Positions 44,772 through 56,916 are shown, counted from the stretch's first letter. The stretch: 64,000 nucleotides of DNA from Kosakonia quasisacchari (GCF_004331415.1 NZ_SJOP01000012.1:124001-188000), one strand, 5' to 3'. Notes: generated by a model from the sequence alone, not told the origin. Translations and numbers: made by a program.

Positions 44772-45872
44772 ATGGGCGCATATCTCATTCGCCGGTTATT
44801 GCTGATCATTCCTACGATTTGGGCAATTATCACCATCAACTTTTTTATCGTGCAAATCGCACCCGGCGGCCCGGTCGATCAGGCTATCGCTGCTATTGAG
44901 TATGGCGATCAGAGCAATCTCCCCGGTAGCGGCGGCGGTGGAATGGGCGCTACGCATGCGCGCACTGGCGTCGGCGATGCGTTGAGCAATAACAGCCATT
45001 ATCGTGGTGGTCGCGGTCTTGATCCGCAAGTCATTGAAGAGATCAAAAAGCGCTACGGTTTTGATAAGCCGATGTACCAGCGCTATTTCAAAATGCTGTG
45101 GGATTACGCGCGTTTCGACTTTGGTGACAGCCTGTTTCGCAGCGCGTCGGTGTTACATTTGATTAAGGACAGCCTGCCGGTTTCGGTGACTATTGGTTTG
45201 TGGGGTACGCTGATTATCTATCTGGTGTCCATTCCCCTGGGCATTCGCAAAGCGGTCTATAACGGTAGCCGCTTTGATAGCTGGAGCAGTGCGCTGATTA
45301 TTGTCGGCTACGCTATTCCCCCTTTTTTGTTTGCCATCTTGTTGATTATTTTCTTTGCGGGCGGCAGCTATTACGACTTCTTCCCGCTACGCGGCCTGGT
45401 GTCGACCAACTTCGACACCCTACCGTGGTATAAGCAAATCACCGACTACTTATGGCACATCGCTCTGCCGGTGCTGGCGACAGTGATTGGTGGTTTCGCC
45501 GCGCTGACCATGCTGACCAAAAACTCCTTCCTTGATGAGATCCGTAAGCAGTATGTGGTGACCGCGCGCGCCAAAGGTGTCAGCGAGCGCAATATCATGC
45601 GCAAACATGTGTTTCGTAACGCCATGCTGCTGGTGATTGCCGGTTTCCCGGCGACATTTATCAGCATGTTTTTCACCAGTTCGTTGCTGATTGAGGTGAT
45701 TTTTTCCCTTAACGGGCTCGGGCTGTTGGGTTATGAAGCCACCGTCTCGCGAGACTATCCGGTGATGTTTGGCACACTCTATATTTTCTCTTTGATCGGC
45801 CTGCTGCTGAATATCCTCAGTGATATCACCTATACGCTGGTGGATCCGCGAATCGATTTCGAGGGGCGCTGA
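44772..45872 (+). CDS. yejB: Peptide ABC permease YejB
   Basis: 366-residue DppB-type permease with about six hydrophobic segments; a glycine-rich periplasmic loop ([12 protein letters not shown]) is near residue 55. EAA-like motif [21 protein letters not shown] precedes the ATG; last base shared with yejE. Confidence 0.95.
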   Translation: MGAYLIRRLLLIIPTIWAIITINFFIVQIAPGGPVDQAIAAIEYGDQSNLPGSGGGGMGATHARTGVGDALSNNSHYRGGRGLDPQVIEEIKKRYGFDKPMYQRYFKMLWDYARFDFGDSLFRSASVLHLIKDSLPVSVTIGLWGTLIIYLVSIPLGIRKAVYNGSRFDSWSSALIIVGYAIPPFLFAILLIIFFAGGSYYDFFPLRGLVSTNFDTLPWYKQITDYLWHIALPVLATVIGGFAALTMLTKNSFLDEIRKQYVVTARAKGVSERNIMRKHVFRNAMLLVIAGFPATFISMFFTSSLLIEVIFSLNGLGLLGYEATVSRDYPVMFGTLYIFSLIGLLLNILSDITYTLVDPRIDFEGR

Positions 45873-46897
45873 TGCTTCAATTAAGCTACATCAATCAGGC
45901 GCGCTGGGCGCGTTTTCGCCATAACCGCCGCGGATATTGGTCGCTGTGGATTTTTTTGGTGATTTTTGTTCTGAGTCTGTGCGCCGAGCTGGTGGCCAAC
46001 GATAAACCTCTGCTGGTGCGCTATCAGGGGCATTGGTTCGCGCCCGTGGTGAGAGATTACAGCGAAAACGACTTTGGCGGTCCCTTCGCGACGCCTGCTG
46101 ATTACCATGATCCCTGGCTACAAAAGCAGCTTGAAGAGCACGGGTGGGTGCTATGGGCGCCGATACGTTTTGGCGCGCGCAGCATCAATTACGCCACCAC
46201 GCAGCCCTTCCCGTCACCGCCTTCGGCGCAAAACTGGCTGGGTACCGATGCGAACGGTGGAGACGTGCTGGCGCGCCTTCTTTACGGCACGCGCATCTCA
46301 CTTCTGTTCGGTTTAATGCTGACCCTCTTTTCCAGCGTTATCGGTGTCCTGGCTGGCGCGGTACAGGGCTATTACGGCGGCAAAATTGATCTGCTCGGCC
46401 AGCGTTTTATTGAAGTCTGGTCAGGCTTGCCCACGCTGTTTTTAATCATCTTGCTTTCGAGTGTGATCCAACCTGGTTTCTGGTGGCTTCTCGGCATCAC
46501 GGTGGTGTTCGGTTGGATGACGCTGGTGAGCGTCGTGCGCGCCGAATTTCTGCGTACGCGTAATTTCGACTATATCCGCGCCGCGCAGGCGATGGGCGTG
46601 GGCGATCGTGGCATTATATTGCGTCATATGCTGCCCAATGCGATGGTCGCGACCCTGACGTTCCTGCCGTTTATCCTTTGCGGTTCGATCGGCACACTCA
46701 CCTCGCTCGATTTCCTCGGCTTTGGTCTGCCGCTCGGCTCACCGTCGCTGGGCGAATTGCTGCTGCAGGGGAAAAACAATTTACAGGCACCGTGGCTGGG
46801 TATCGCCGCTTTTGTCTCTACCGCTTTGCTGCTTTCGCTACTTATTTTCATTGGCGAAGCCGTGCGCGACGCGTTTGACCCAAATAAGGCGGTGTAA
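45872..46897 (+). CDS. yejE: Peptide ABC permease YejE
   Basis: 341-residue DppC-type permease, same as E. coli. GTDANGGDVLARLLYGTR and RAAQAMGVGDRGIILRHM are family motifs. Start overlaps the yejB stop (TGATG), so the two are coupled. Confidence 0.95.
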   Translation: MLQLSYINQARWARFRHNRRGYWSLWIFLVIFVLSLCAELVANDKPLLVRYQGHWFAPVVRDYSENDFGGPFATPADYHDPWLQKQLEEHGWVLWAPIRFGARSINYATTQPFPSPPSAQNWLGTDANGGDVLARLLYGTRISLLFGLMLTLFSSVIGVLAGAVQGYYGGKIDLLGQRFIEVWSGLPTLFLIILLSSVIQPGFWWLLGITVVFGWMTLVSVVRAEFLRTRNFDYIRAAQAMGVGDRGIILRHMLPNAMVATLTFLPFILCGSIGTLTSLDFLGFGLPLGSPSLGELLLQGKNNLQAPWLGIAAFVSTALLLSLLIFIGEAVRDAFDPNKAV

Positions 46898-46898
46898 G

Positions 46899-48488
46899 AT
46901 GGCTACTCCCCTGCTCTCTATCGATGCTCTGACAATCGCCTTTCGCCAGCGTGAAACGCTGCATCCCGTCGTCAATGACCTCTCCTTACGGATTGAGGCG
47001 GGCGAAACACTGGCACTGGTAGGCGAATCCGGCTCCGGCAAAAGCGTTAGCGCATTATCGATCCTGCGCCTGCTCCCCTCACCGCCGGTGGTTTACCCTG
47101 CCGGTGATATCCTGTTTCATGGCGACTCGTTGTTGCATGCCAGCGAAAGAACCTTGCGCGGGATACGCGGTAATAAAATCGCCATGATTTTCCAGGAGCC
47201 GATGGTCTCCCTGAACCCACTACATACGCTGGAAAAACAGCTCTATGAAGTGCTCTCTTTGCATCGCGGTATGCGGCGAGAAGCCGGGCGGGCGGAAATC
47301 CTTGACTGCCTGGATCGCGTGGGGATCCGCAACGCGCGCGCGCGGTTGAGCGATTTCCCGCATCAGCTATCCGGCGGTGAGCGCCAGCGCGTGATGATCG
47401 CGATGGCGCTGCTCACGCGTCCTGAATTGCTGATTGCCGATGAGCCAACGACCGCGCTTGATGTCTCTGTGCAGGCGCAAATCCTGACGTTATTGCGCGA
47501 ACTGCGCGATGAGCTAAATATGGGGCTGCTGTTTATCACCCACGATTTGAGCATTGTACGTAAGCTGGCAGACAATGTAGCGGTGATGCAAAACGGCCGC
47601 TGTGTCGAGCAAAACAGTGCGCAGACGCTGTTTCTCGCACCGGCGCATCCTTATACGCAAAAGCTACTGAACAGCGAACCTAGCGGCAACCCCGTCACTC
47701 TTCATCCCGATGCACAGCCCTTGTTACGGGTCGAAAATCTCGCCGTTAGCTTCCCTGTTCGAAAAGGGATCTTTAGGCGTGTGGTGGATAACAATACGGT
47801 GGTGAAGGATATCAGCTTTACGCTGCGCCCCGGTGAAACACTCGGCCTGGTAGGGGAGTCCGGTTCAGGGAAAAGCACCACCGGGCTGGCATTGCTGCGA
47901 CTGGTCGCCTCGCGCGGGACGATCCTGTTCGATAATAAACCGCTGCATCAATGGAACCGGAAGCAGATGCTGCCAGTGCGCCATCGAATTCAGGTGGTCT
48001 TTCAGGATCCTAACTCTGCGCTGAACCCAAGGCTGAACGTTCAGCAAATTATTGAAGAGGGGCTGAGAGTCCATCACCCTGAGCTATCGCGTGACGCACG
48101 CGAACAGCGTGTGATCGACGTGATGCGAGAAGTCGGGCTGGATACCGAAACGCGACACCGCTTCCCCGGTGAGTTTTCCGGCGGCCAGCGCCAGCGTATT
48201 GCTATCGCCCGTGCGCTGATCCTCAAACCTGAGCTGATCATTCTCGATGAGCCAACTTCGTCGCTGGATCGCACTGTGCAGGCGCAAATTCTCGCGCTGT
48301 TGAAATCATTACAGGAAACCTACCGGCTGGCGTACATCTTCATTAGCCACGATCTGCAGGTTGTGCGCACGTTGTGCCATCAAGTGATTGTGCTGAAAGA
48401 GGGCGAAGTGGTGGAACAAGGAGAGTGCCGACGTGTGTTTGATGCGCCTGCGCAGGCGTATACACGCCAGCTTTTGGCGTTAAGCTAA
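46899..48488 (+). CDS. yejF: Peptide ABC ATP-binding protein YejF
   Basis: Fused double ATPase of 529 residues, same as E. coli. Each half has Walker A (GESGSGKS twice), signature ([16 protein letters not shown]) and Walker B ([20 protein letters not shown]). Begins one base after the yejE stop. Confidence 0.96.
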   Translation: MATPLLSIDALTIAFRQRETLHPVVNDLSLRIEAGETLALVGESGSGKSVSALSILRLLPSPPVVYPAGDILFHGDSLLHASERTLRGIRGNKIAMIFQEPMVSLNPLHTLEKQLYEVLSLHRGMRREAGRAEILDCLDRVGIRNARARLSDFPHQLSGGERQRVMIAMALLTRPELLIADEPTTALDVSVQAQILTLLRELRDELNMGLLFITHDLSIVRKLADNVAVMQNGRCVEQNSAQTLFLAPAHPYTQKLLNSEPSGNPVTLHPDAQPLLRVENLAVSFPVRKGIFRRVVDNNTVVKDISFTLRPGETLGLVGESGSGKSTTGLALLRLVASRGTILFDNKPLHQWNRKQMLPVRHRIQVVFQDPNSALNPRLNVQQIIEEGLRVHHPELSRDAREQRVIDVMREVGLDTETRHRFPGEFSGGQRQRIAIARALILKPELIILDEPTSSLDRTVQAQILALLKSLQETYRLAYIFISHDLQVVRTLCHQVIVLKEGEVVEQGECRRVFDAPAQAYTRQLLALS

Positions 48489-48489
48489 A

Positions 48490-48834
48490 TCAGAAAGGAT
48501 TTTGTCTGGAGAAAGGCTCCGCGATGGCAACGCCAAAATTTTTCAGGCGGCAGGTCGCGGCAAACTCATCTTCGCAGTTGACGAACAGGCACGGTTCCCC
48601 TTCGCATTCGAGCACGGAGCAATTCACTTCGATATCACTTAGCGCCTGGCTGAGCTTGTGCATGACAGGCCAGGCGTTGTCACCATCCGGACTCAGCAGT
48701 TTTAAAGCCACCAGCGTGTCGTTCGCCGCCAAGCCATTTTGCGGAATCGGTTCAACTTTGGCGCCTGCAAAACCATCCAGCCAGCGATAGCACTGGGGCA
48801 GACGGTGGATAATGGAGAGCTGTAATGTATTCAC
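48490..48834 (-). CDS. yejG: Conserved protein YejG
   Basis: 114 residues, same as E. coli YejG, which is reported to affect aminoglycoside sensitivity; biochemical role unknown. No signal peptide. Convergent with yejF, separated by one base. Confidence 0.92.
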   Translation of the reverse strand: MNTLQLSIIHRLPQCYRWLDGFAGAKVEPIPQNGLAANDTLVALKLLSPDGDNAWPVMHKLSQALSDIEVNCSVLECEGEPCLFVNCEDEFAATCRLKNFGVAIAEPFSRQNPF

Positions 48835-48975
48835 TTTATTTCCCCAGAAGCACTTTCACTTCACAAATATTTCACACTTATATTAACACATTATTGACAA
48901 TTCATCCTGTCAACCACGTAGAAATGAACGCATCCCGCGCGGCGTGTGGGGTAGTCACTCATTTATCAGGATATT

Positions 48976-49053
48976 ATGGGTAAGCGACAGGCCTGGTTTC
49001 GGGGTATATGTACCCGTTTCTGCGATCTAACTCAACCTTTTTCACTACAATGA
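48976..49053 (+). CDS. Candidate small protein, 25 residues
   Basis: ATG with AGGA six bases upstream (TCAGGATATTATG), reading MGKRQAWFRGICTRF then CDLTQPFSLQ. Too short to judge by composition. The good ribosome site in an otherwise empty stretch is the only evidence; no known family recognised. Confidence 0.3.
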   Translation: MGKRQAWFRGICTRFCDLTQPFSLQ

Positions 49054-49133
49054 TGTGACTTTTTACACGAAAGGATTTTACATAATATAAACAAATAAGG
49101 GTGGCGGTAAGTTGTTTCTGGTTGACATGAATC

Positions 49134-49158
49134 AAAAAAGGGAGCGTTTTTGCTCCCT
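49134..49158 (-). terminator. Terminator of bcr
   Basis: On the minus strand GGGAGC AAAAAC GCTCCC is followed by six T. Confidence 0.88.
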
Positions 49159-49169
49159 GTTCAGGCAGG

Positions 49170-50363
49170 TTAAGCCGGTTTTTTCGCCCGGCTGGCGTAG
49201 AGATAGAAGAGAATCGAGCAGGTAGCGCAGAAGGTAATCGACCAAATCATCGGCCAGGCGGTGTTAAACGTCGCCATCGACAACAGCGCACCAACAATTG
49301 CGCCAATACCAAAACGGAACGTCCCCGCCAGTGATGAGGCCGTACCCGCCATATGCGGAAACTCATCCAGGATCACCGCCATTGCGTTTGAAGCCACCAG
49401 CGCTACACAGCCGACAAACGCCGCAACGCCCAGCACCAACGACCAGAAGCCGACATCCAGCAGCGCCGTTACCACCATCCACAACGCCATGGCAAATTGC
49501 ACCCATAGCCCGCTGCGGAACATATTCAATGCGCCCACGCGGCGGACAATACGGCCATTGATAATCGTCGTCACAAACAGGAACACAATGTTCAGTGCAA
49601 AGTAGTAACCAAAGTCCTGCGGTGAGATATGGTTAATTTCGATATAGACAAACGGCCCGGCGCTGAGAAAAGAGAACATACCTGCAAAGCTGAAACCACT
49701 CGCCAGCATATAACTCAGCACACGTTTATGGCGAAACAGCGACGCGAAGTTGCCAAGCGTGGTGCGAAAATGGAATTTATGACGTTTTTCAACCGGAAGC
49801 GTTTCGCGGATAAAAAAGACAATCATTGCCGAAACCAGCAATGCGGCAATCGCCAGGATCCAGAAAATCACATGCCAGTTGAACCAGACCAGCACTGCGC
49901 CACCAATCATTGGTGCCAGCAGCGGCGCAATAGTCGTCACCAGCATGACAAACGACATCATGCGGGAGAACTCCTCACGCGGGTAGATATCGCGCATCAG
50001 CGCGTTAATCACCACGCTTGCCGCAGCCGCCGCAAGACCATGGAAAAAACGCATGATAATCAACTGCTCAATACTCTGCGCCAGCGCACAGGCAACGGCA
50101 GCGGCGGCAAAAATCAGCGTGCCGCCGAGGATCACGGGTTTACGTCCGATGCTGTCGGCCATCGGGCCGTAGAACAACTGCCCTACCGCAAAGCCCAGAA
50201 TATAGGTACTCAGCGTCATCTGTGCGCTGCCCGCCGGAACGCCAAACTGTTCGGCAATCACCGGCAGCGCGGGCAGATACATATCGATGGATAACGGCAT
50301 CAACATGGCCAACAGACCAAGAATAAACACAATGCTCAGTGATGAGTGCGGCCTGCGGGTCAC
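49170..50363 (-). CDS. bcr: Bicyclomycin resistance / drug efflux protein Bcr
   Basis: MFS drug:proton antiporter with twelve segments, 397 residues (E. coli 396). [14 protein letters not shown] and [13 protein letters not shown] are the DHA1 family motifs. Exports bicyclomycin, sulfonamides and L-cysteine in E. coli. 14 bases after rsuA on the same strand. Confidence 0.95.
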   Translation of the reverse strand: MTRRPHSSLSIVFILGLLAMLMPLSIDMYLPALPVIAEQFGVPAGSAQMTLSTYILGFAVGQLFYGPMADSIGRKPVILGGTLIFAAAAVACALAQSIEQLIIMRFFHGLAAAAASVVINALMRDIYPREEFSRMMSFVMLVTTIAPLLAPMIGGAVLVWFNWHVIFWILAIAALLVSAMIVFFIRETLPVEKRHKFHFRTTLGNFASLFRHKRVLSYMLASGFSFAGMFSFLSAGPFVYIEINHISPQDFGYYFALNIVFLFVTTIINGRIVRRVGALNMFRSGLWVQFAMALWMVVTALLDVGFWSLVLGVAAFVGCVALVASNAMAVILDEFPHMAGTASSLAGTFRFGIGAIVGALLSMATFNTAWPMIWSITFCATCSILFYLYASRAKKPA

Positions 50364-50377
50364 GTAAATCTCCTGAA

Positions 50378-51085
50378 TTAGCGGGGGGGCATGCCAACGC
50401 TGGCAATTTCATCTTCGGTCAACGGTCGGTATTCACCAGGTTCGAGCTCCGAATCCAGCGTAATCGCACCAATGCGCTCGCGGTGCAAACCCACGACATG
50501 GTTGCCGACCGCAGCGAACATCCGTTTAACCTGGTGATAACGCCCTTCGCTGATGGTCAGACGCACCTGTGTTGGCGTGATGATTTCCAGCACCGCAGGC
50601 ATGGTGAGATCTTTTTCATTATGCAACTGTACGCCACGGGCAAACTGCTCAGCGGTGTCATCTGCCACCGGCGATTCCAGCGTCACCAGATAGGTTTTTT
50701 CACAGTGATGTCGCGGCGAAGTGATGCGATGCGACCATTGACCATCATCGGTCATCAATACCAGACCGGTGGTATCAATATCCAGCCGCCCTGCCGCATG
50801 CAGCTTATGCGCCACTGGTTCATCGAGGAAATAGAGTACCGTCGGGTGATCCGGATCGTCCGTCGAGCAGACGTAGCCTTCCGGCTTGTGCAGCATAAAG
50901 TAACGCGGGCCATTTTGCTGAACGAGGGTGTTACCGTCGTATTCAACCTCGTGTTCGGGTTGCAGTTTAAAAGCGGTATCTCTGACGATCTCACCATTGA
51001 CCGTAACGCGCTGGCCGCGGATTTCACGCCCGGCAATAGCGCGGCTGACGCCGAGTTGCTGAGCGATAAACTTATCAAGTCGCAT
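50378..51085 (-). CDS. rsuA: 16S rRNA pseudouridine(516) synthase
   Basis: 235 residues (E. coli 231). N-terminal S4 RNA-binding domain ([12 protein letters not shown]), then the RsuA catalytic domain with D102 in [10 protein letters not shown]. Modifies U516 of 16S rRNA during 30S assembly. Forms an operon with bcr; divergent from radD. Confidence 0.96.
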   Translation of the reverse strand: MRLDKFIAQQLGVSRAIAGREIRGQRVTVNGEIVRDTAFKLQPEHEVEYDGNTLVQQNGPRYFMLHKPEGYVCSTDDPDHPTVLYFLDEPVAHKLHAAGRLDIDTTGLVLMTDDGQWSHRITSPRHHCEKTYLVTLESPVADDTAEQFARGVQLHNEKDLTMPAVLEIITPTQVRLTISEGRYHQVKRMFAAVGNHVVGLHRERIGAITLDSELEPGEYRPLTEDEIASVGMPPR

Positions 51086-51234
51086 GAAATTTTTTTGCCT
51101 GTATGGTGCTGGGTGCGGGCAATGCGCCCAAAAACAGAAATGAGTACCTGAACAGTATAACGAGCATCACAGACCGCTCAAAGGAAAGATTCGTGGCATA
51201 CTGTGCAGTGTGAATATGTAACCCCTGCGAGATA

Positions 51235-52995
51235 ATGACTTTTACCTTACGCCCCTATCAACGCGAAGCGGTGGACGCCACCCTCGCCCACTTCCGTCAA
51301 CATGCCGAACCTGCAGTCATTGTGCTGCCCACCGGTGCAGGAAAGAGCCTGGTTATCGCCGAACTGGCGCGGTTGGCGCGTGGGCGCGTATTGGTGCTGG
51401 CGCATGTTAAAGAGCTGGTGGCGCAAAACCACGCAAAATATGTCGCGTTGGGGCTGGAGGCCGATATTTTTGCTGCCGGGCTTAAACGTAAACAGAGCCA
51501 CGGCAAAGTCGTGTTTGGCAGCGTCCAGTCCGTTGCACGTAACCTGGCGCAGTTTCAGGGCGAGTTTTCCCTGCTGGTGATCGATGAGTGCCACCGCATC
51601 AGCGACGACGATGACAGCCAGTACCAACAGATCCTCAGCCACTTACGCGAAGTGAACCCTCACCTGCGTTTGCTTGGTCTAACGGCGACGCCTTTTCGCC
51701 TCGGGAAAGGCTGGATTTACCGTTTTCATTATCACGGCATGGTGCGCGGTGATGAAAAAGCCCTGTTTCGCGACTGTATTTATGAATTGCCGCTGCGCTA
51801 CATGATTAAACACGGCTACCTCACACCGCCGGAACGGCTGGATATGCCAGTAGTGCAGTACGATTTCAGCCGTTTGCAGGCGCAAAGTAACGGCCTGTTT
51901 AGCGAAGCCAGCCTAAATCGCGAGCTAAAAAAGCAGCAGCGCATTACGCCACACATTGTTAGCCAGATTGTGGAATTTGCGCAGACACGCAAAGGAGTGA
52001 TGATTTTTGCCGCCACCGTCGAACATGCGCGCGAGATTACGGGCCTGTTACCGGCCGATGACGCTGCGCTGATCACCGGTGAAACCCCCGGCCCGCAGCG
52101 TGATGCCTTAATCGAAGCCTTCAAAAACCAGCAATTTCGCTTTCTGGTAAACGTGGCGGTGCTAACAACGGGCTTTGATGCACCGCATGTGGATTTGATA
52201 GCCATTCTGCGTCCGACAGAGTCCGTCAGCCTGTATCAGCAAATTGTTGGTCGCGGCCTGCGCCTCGCACCTGGAAAAACCGACTGCCTAATCCTTGACT
52301 ACGCTGGTAACCCGCACGATCTCTATGCCCCGGAAATCGGCGCGCCAAAAGGCAAAAGCGATAATGTGCCGGTGCAGGTGTTCTGCCCGGCGTGCGGTTT
52401 TGCCAATACCTTTTGGGGAAAAACCACCGCCGACGGTACGCTAATTGAACATTTCGGTCGCCGCTGCCAGGGCTGGCTGGAAGATGATGAAGGCCACCGC
52501 GAGCAGTGCGATTTTCGTTTTCGCTTTAAAAATTGCCCGCAGTGCAACGCAGAAAATGATATCGCCGCCCGGCGCTGTCGCACCTGCGATGCAGTGCTCG
52601 TCGACCCGGACGATATGCTAAAAGCGGCGCTGAAACTGAAGGATGCGCTGGTGCTGCGCTGTAGTGGCATGACATTACAACAGGGTGCGGACGAAAAAGG
52701 CGAATGGCTGAAAATCACCTATTACGATGAAGATGGCGCGGATGTCAGTGAGCGCTTCCGTCTGCAAACCGCCGCCCAACGCACCGCCTTTGAGCAACTC
52801 TTTATTCGCCCACATACTCGCACGCCTGGCGTGCCGCTGCGCTGGATTGTCGCAGCGGATATCGTGGCGCAGCAGGTGCTGTTACGCCATCCTGATTTTG
52901 TCGTCGCTCGTATGAAAGGCCAGTTCTGGCAAGTGCGCGAAAAAGTGTTCGATTACGAAGGCCGTTTCCGGCGGGCACATGAATTACGCGGATAA
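51235..52995 (+). CDS. radD: DNA repair helicase-like protein RadD (YejH)
   Basis: 586 residues, same as E. coli. SF2 motifs: Walker A PTGAGKS, DECH box, TATPFR, and QIVGRGLR in motif VI. C-terminal zinc region CPACGF, CPQCN, CRTC. Involved in double-strand break repair and resolving crossovers with RecA. Confidence 0.95.
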   Translation: MTFTLRPYQREAVDATLAHFRQHAEPAVIVLPTGAGKSLVIAELARLARGRVLVLAHVKELVAQNHAKYVALGLEADIFAAGLKRKQSHGKVVFGSVQSVARNLAQFQGEFSLLVIDECHRISDDDDSQYQQILSHLREVNPHLRLLGLTATPFRLGKGWIYRFHYHGMVRGDEKALFRDCIYELPLRYMIKHGYLTPPERLDMPVVQYDFSRLQAQSNGLFSEASLNRELKKQQRITPHIVSQIVEFAQTRKGVMIFAATVEHAREITGLLPADDAALITGETPGPQRDALIEAFKNQQFRFLVNVAVLTTGFDAPHVDLIAILRPTESVSLYQQIVGRGLRLAPGKTDCLILDYAGNPHDLYAPEIGAPKGKSDNVPVQVFCPACGFANTFWGKTTADGTLIEHFGRRCQGWLEDDEGHREQCDFRFRFKNCPQCNAENDIAARRCRTCDAVLVDPDDMLKAALKLKDALVLRCSGMTLQQGADEKGEWLKITYYDEDGADVSERFRLQTAAQRTAFEQLFIRPHTRTPGVPLRWIVAADIVAQQVLLRHPDFVVARMKGQFWQVREKVFDYEGRFRRAHELRG

Positions 52996-53118
52996 ACGCG
53001 CTTTTGATTGATGTATTAAACATTCGGGGATAGAATACCGCCCGCTTTTGCATCCGCAAAGCCGATCATCTGCCTGTTGCTGGGTCGCCTGTAACAGGAT
53101 TATTTAAGAGAGATTCAA

Positions 53119-53403
53119 ATGTTTACTATTAACGCAGAAGTACGTAAAGAGCAGGGTAAGGGTGCGAGCCGCCGCCTGCGTATTGCTAACAAGTTCCCGG
53201 CTATCGTTTACGGTGGAACTGAAGCACCAATCGCTATCGAACTGGATCACGACAAAGTGTGGAACATGCAGTCTAAAGCTGAGTTCTACAGCGAAGTTCT
53301 GACCATTGCTGTTGATGGCAAAGAAGTAAAAGTAAAAGTTCAGGCTGTACAACGTCACCCGTACAAAGCCAAACTGAACCACATCGACTTCGTTCGCGCT
53401 TAA
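53119..53403 (+). CDS. rplY: Ribosomal protein L25
   Basis: 94 residues, the short enterobacterial form that binds 5S r[22 protein letters not shown] is the typical start. AAGAGAG lies before the ATG and a strong terminator follows. Confidence 0.98.
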   Translation: MFTINAEVRKEQGKGASRRLRIANKFPAIVYGGTEAPIAIELDHDKVWNMQSKAEFYSEVLTIAVDGKEVKVKVQAVQRHPYKAKLNHIDFVRA

Positions 53404-53420
53404 TCGCCAACAAGTTGAAG

Positions 53421-53446
53421 AAACCCCGCTCCGGCGGGGTTTTTTT
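53421..53446 (+). terminator. Terminator of rplY
   Basis: ACCCCGCTCCGGCGGGGT followed by TTTTTT. Confidence 0.93.
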
Positions 53447-53586
53447 ATGCCCGATCGCTATCGATAAGTGGCGGGTCAATCCGCCTGCTCGTGTTTAAGC
53501 TGATTGAGTAATGTCCGTGCGCAGCAGTGAAATCGATACCCGGACGTAGAGCCATACGTTAACGGCTCGTGGGTCGTAAAGCAGAA

Positions 53587-53608
53587 AACCTGCCTTTACA
53601 GGCAGGTT
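53587..53608 (-). terminator. Terminator of yejK
   Basis: AACCTGCC and GGCAGGTT form an 8-bp stem; on the minus strand TTTTCTGC follows. It lies just beyond the yejK stop. Confidence 0.8.
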
Positions 53609-53615
53609 CAGAGGA

Positions 53616-54623
53616 TTACTTCCCGCCGGATAAGCGACGTTGTAGCTGGTCACGCAGATTCGGTGGCGTACCTTTAATGGTCAGCGTGTCGGTCGCCGGA
53701 TCCCAGAAAATGCGCTCACCGAGGAGTAAAGCATCGAAATTGATGGTCAGTCCACCGCCGCTACCGGCGTATTTAGTCAGTTGGCGTAGCGTGCTGCGAT
53801 CTGCCGGAAAGCTCTCTTCCAGCTCGTAGCCCTGGTCTGCTGTAAACTCCTCGAAACTCACTTCGCTCACGCCTGCCAGCTCTTTGGAGAGCGAGGCCAG
53901 TTCAATCTCTTCTCCCGCCTGCAACTGCTCGTTACAGTAGGTGTAGACCTGTTGGCGCACCGTCTGGCGTTCTGATTTATCCAACTCCGCCTGGGCGGTA
54001 AAATCGTCCACCGCTTGCAACAACCCGCGGTTTTGCGCCTTGGCATTCAGCCCTTCGCTAGCACCGAGGAAATCCATAAAGAAGTCGGCGACTTTTCGCC
54101 CTACCCGACCTTTCAGGAATGTCAGGTAGCGGGTCGACTCCAGATTGGTTTCCCACTCCGTTAGATCGATACGCGCGACGATATCCGCATGGTTAATATC
54201 CAGATAATGTGTGGAGCTGATATCCAGATTTTCATTAACACGCATGCTGCTTAAGTTGTTCAGCACTGCGACCAGCAGATATTCCACCGCCAGGTAACGG
54301 TAGTGGCAAAAAAGCACAATACCGCCATCAGCGAACGGATATTTTGCCAGTTCATCACGTAAGCGCCCGGTTGCCGCACGGCTGAAGGCCAGAAACTCTT
54401 CTTCACCCTGGCGCTGAAGACGCAGTGCTTGTGCCAGCTCGCTCTCATCGTTAAACAGGCCGTAGGCTTTATTTTTCGCGCTGTAAACCCGATGCAACTC
54501 AGCGACCATCTCTTCGACAGGCGCAGTGGGTTCCAGCAAAGAATCGCGCAGCACCAGTTCGAGGGTTTGCTCATCACGTTTGATAAGCTGGTGCAGGGCA
54601 ATCTGGTTGATGTCCAGACTCAT
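53616..54623 (-). CDS. yejK: Nucleoid-associated protein NdpA (YejK)
   Basis: 335 residues, same as E. coli. Found with the nucleoid; reported to affect DNA gyrase and topoisomerase IV. The ATG at [13 protein letters not shown] has AAAGGAG upstream; an earlier in-frame ATG does not. Divergent from yejL. Confidence 0.95.
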   Translation of the reverse strand: MSLDINQIALHQLIKRDEQTLELVLRDSLLEPTAPVEEMVAELHRVYSAKNKAYGLFNDESELAQALRLQRQGEEEFLAFSRAATGRLRDELAKYPFADGGIVLFCHYRYLAVEYLLVAVLNNLSSMRVNENLDISSTHYLDINHADIVARIDLTEWETNLESTRYLTFLKGRVGRKVADFFMDFLGASEGLNAKAQNRGLLQAVDDFTAQAELDKSERQTVRQQVYTYCNEQLQAGEEIELASLSKELAGVSEVSFEEFTADQGYELEESFPADRSTLRQLTKYAGSGGGLTINFDALLLGERIFWDPATDTLTIKGTPPNLRDQLQRRLSGGK

Positions 54624-54756
54624 GATAAACTCTCCTTTTAGACCGGCGGTATTCAACCACCACCAACGCGACTGTGCAACTGCTGATAAAAAAGCAGAAA
54701 AAAAGCTGTTGCTACGGTAATATGTTGCCCTTTCATGAACAGACTGATTTCGATTT

Positions 54757-54984
54757 ATGCCACAAATCTCCCGCTACAGTGATGAACACGTTGAAAAGCT
54801 ACTGAGTGAGCTGGCTAACGTACTGGAAAAACACAAAGCACCGACCGACCTATCCCTGATGGTGTTGGGCAATATGGTGACGAACCTGATTAATACCAGC
54901 GTCGCCCCCGCACAGCGTCAGGCTATCGCGAAGTCGTTCGCGCAGGCGTTACAATCGTCCATCGGCGACGACCAGGCGCATTAA
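54757..54984 (+). CDS. yejL: UPF0352 protein YejL
   Basis: 75-residue conserved alpha-helical protein, same as E. coli YejL; forms dimers in known structures, role unknown. Begins a pair with yejM 18 bases downstream. Confidence 0.95.
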   Translation: MPQISRYSDEHVEKLLSELANVLEKHKAPTDLSLMVLGNMVTNLINTSVAPAQRQAIAKSFAQALQSSIGDDQAH

Positions 54985-55002
54985 GGGAAATATCGACAGT
55001 TT

Positions 55003-56763
55003 ATGGTGACTAATCGTCAGCGCTACCGTGAAAAAGTCTCCCAGATGGTAAGCTGGGGGCACTGGTTCGCGTTGTTCAACATTTTGTTGTCCATCGTGCT
55101 CGGTAGCCGTTATCTGTTTGTTGCCGACTGGCCGACCACTCTCTCCGGGCGGGTTTATTCCTACCTGAGCGTGGTCGGACATTTTAGTTTTTTGGTTTTC
55201 GCCACCTATCTGCTGGTGCTGTTTCCACTGACATTTATTGTGATGTCCCAGCGGCTGATGCGCGTGCTGTCGGCGCTGCTGGCAACCGCCGGCATGACAC
55301 TGTTGCTCATCGACAGTGAAGTCTTTACCCGTTTTCACCTGCATCTCAATCCGATCGTCTGGGAACTGGTCATTAACCCGGATCAAAACGAAACCGCGCG
55401 TGACTGGCAGTTAATGTTTATCAGCGTGCCGGTGATCCTGCTGATTGAGATGTTGTTTGCGACCTGGAGCTGGCAGAAACTGCGCAGTCTCACCCGGCGT
55501 CGCCACTTTGCCAAACCGTTGGCCGCTTTTTTCTTCGTCGCCTTTATTGCCACCCACGTGATGTACATTTGGGCCGACGCTAATTTCTATCGCCCCATTA
55601 CCATGCAGCGAGCGAATCTGCCGCTCTCCTACCCAATGACCGCGCGTCGTTTCCTGGAAAAACACGGACTACTGGATGCGCAAGATTATCAGCGCCGCCT
55701 GGTGGAGCAAGGCAACCCGGAAGCGGTGTCGGTTCAGTACCCGCTAAGTGATTTGCGTTACCAGGATATGGGTTCCGGTCAGAATGTATTGCTGATTACC
55801 GTCGACGGTCTCAACTATTCACGTTATGAGAAACAGATGCCGCAGTTGGCGAGCTTCGCCCAGCAAAACGTCACGTTTACGCAGCATATGAGTTCTGGTA
55901 ATAGCGCTGATGGCGGCTATTTCGGCCTGTTTTATGGCATATCCCCAAGTTATATGGATGGCGTGCTGTCGGCGCGTATCCCGGCGGCGCTTATTACCGC
56001 CTTTAACCAGCAGGGCTATCAATTGGGGCTGTTCTCTTCCGACGGTTTTAGTAGCCCACTTTATCGCCAGGCGCTGTTATCTGATTTTTCGCTGCCCACG
56101 GCAAAAATACAGAGCGATGAACAAACCGCTGACCAGTGGATTAGTTGGCTGGGGCATTATGCACAGGAAGATAACCGCTGGTTCTCGTGGATTTCGCTAA
56201 ACGGCACAGCGTCCGTTGATATGTCGCAGCCAGGCTTTGCCCGTAAATATGGCAAAGCGGCGGCCAATGTCGACGAGCAAATCGCTCGCGTGCTGGATGC
56301 TTTGCGCGCCTCCGGGAAGCTTGATGACACGGTGGTGATTATCACCGCCGGACACGGCATTCCGGAAAGCAAAGAAGATAACCATTTTGACTGGTCACGC
56401 AGTCGGTTACACGTGCCGCTGGTCGTACACTGGCCGGGGACACCAGCGCAACGTATTAGCAAGTTGACGGATCATAAAGATATTATGACCACCCTGATGC
56501 AACGCCTGCTGCATGTCAGCACACCTGCAAGCGAGTACTCGCAAGGTCAGGATCTGTTTAACGCCATGCGCCGTCATAACTGGGTAACCGCTGCGGACAG
56601 CGAAGTGCTGGCGATTACCACGCCGGAACTAACACTGGTGCTGAATCAGAATGGAAATTACCAGACCTGGAATGCGCAGGGTGAGAAAATTCGCGATCAG
56701 AAACCGCAACTCAGTTTGCTGCTGCAGGTTCTGACGGATGAAAAACGTTTTATCGCTAACTGA
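55003..56763 (+). CDS. yejM: LPS-level sensor/cardiolipin-binding protein YejM (PbgA, LapC)
   Basis: 586 residues, same as E. coli. Five N-terminal membrane segments (to about residue 190), then a periplasmic sulfatase-like domain with LLITVDGLNYS and TAGHGIPES. Controls LpxC degradation through LapB according to lipid A level. Essential in E. coli. The tRNA gene follows. Confidence 0.96.
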   Translation: MVTNRQRYREKVSQMVSWGHWFALFNILLSIVLGSRYLFVADWPTTLSGRVYSYLSVVGHFSFLVFATYLLVLFPLTFIVMSQRLMRVLSALLATAGMTLLLIDSEVFTRFHLHLNPIVWELVINPDQNETARDWQLMFISVPVILLIEMLFATWSWQKLRSLTRRRHFAKPLAAFFFVAFIATHVMYIWADANFYRPITMQRANLPLSYPMTARRFLEKHGLLDAQDYQRRLVEQGNPEAVSVQYPLSDLRYQDMGSGQNVLLITVDGLNYSRYEKQMPQLASFAQQNVTFTQHMSSGNSADGGYFGLFYGISPSYMDGVLSARIPAALITAFNQQGYQLGLFSSDGFSSPLYRQALLSDFSLPTAKIQSDEQTADQWISWLGHYAQEDNRWFSWISLNGTASVDMSQPGFARKYGKAAANVDEQIARVLDALRASGKLDDTVVIITAGHGIPESKEDNHFDWSRSRLHVPLVVHWPGTPAQRISKLTDHKDIMTTLMQRLLHVSTPASEYSQGQDLFNAMRRHNWVTAADSEVLAITTPELTLVLNQNGNYQTWNAQGEKIRDQKPQLSLLLQVLTDEKRFIAN

Positions 56764-56839
56764 TTGATTAATTATGAATCACTCAGCCTGCCCTTAGCTT
56801 GCAATCAGCCATGAAAAGGGTACTATTAGCGCCACATAT

Positions 56840-56916
56840 CGGCACGTAGCGCAGCCTGGTAGCGCACTGTCATGGGGTGTCAGGGGTCGGAGGTTCAAAT
56901 CCTCTCGTGCCGACCA
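56840..56916 (+). tRNA. proL: tRNA-Pro (GGG)
   Basis: 77 bases. Acceptor CGGCACG pairs with CGTGCCG, followed by A and an encoded CCA. Anticodon GGG at 56874-56876 within loop ATGGGGT; T arm GGAGG TTCAAAT CCTCT. Differs from E. coli proL mainly by a compensated C-G to T-A change in the anticodon stem. Same position as in E. coli, after yejM. Its 3' end borders foreign-looking DNA. Confidence 0.98.

Larger units (their letters stand above)
48835..49169. other. Intergenic region between yejG and bcr
   Basis: 335 bases. Contains the yejG promoter area, a candidate 25-codon open frame on the plus strand, an AT-rich stretch near 49060-49100 and the bcr terminator. Confidence 0.6.
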
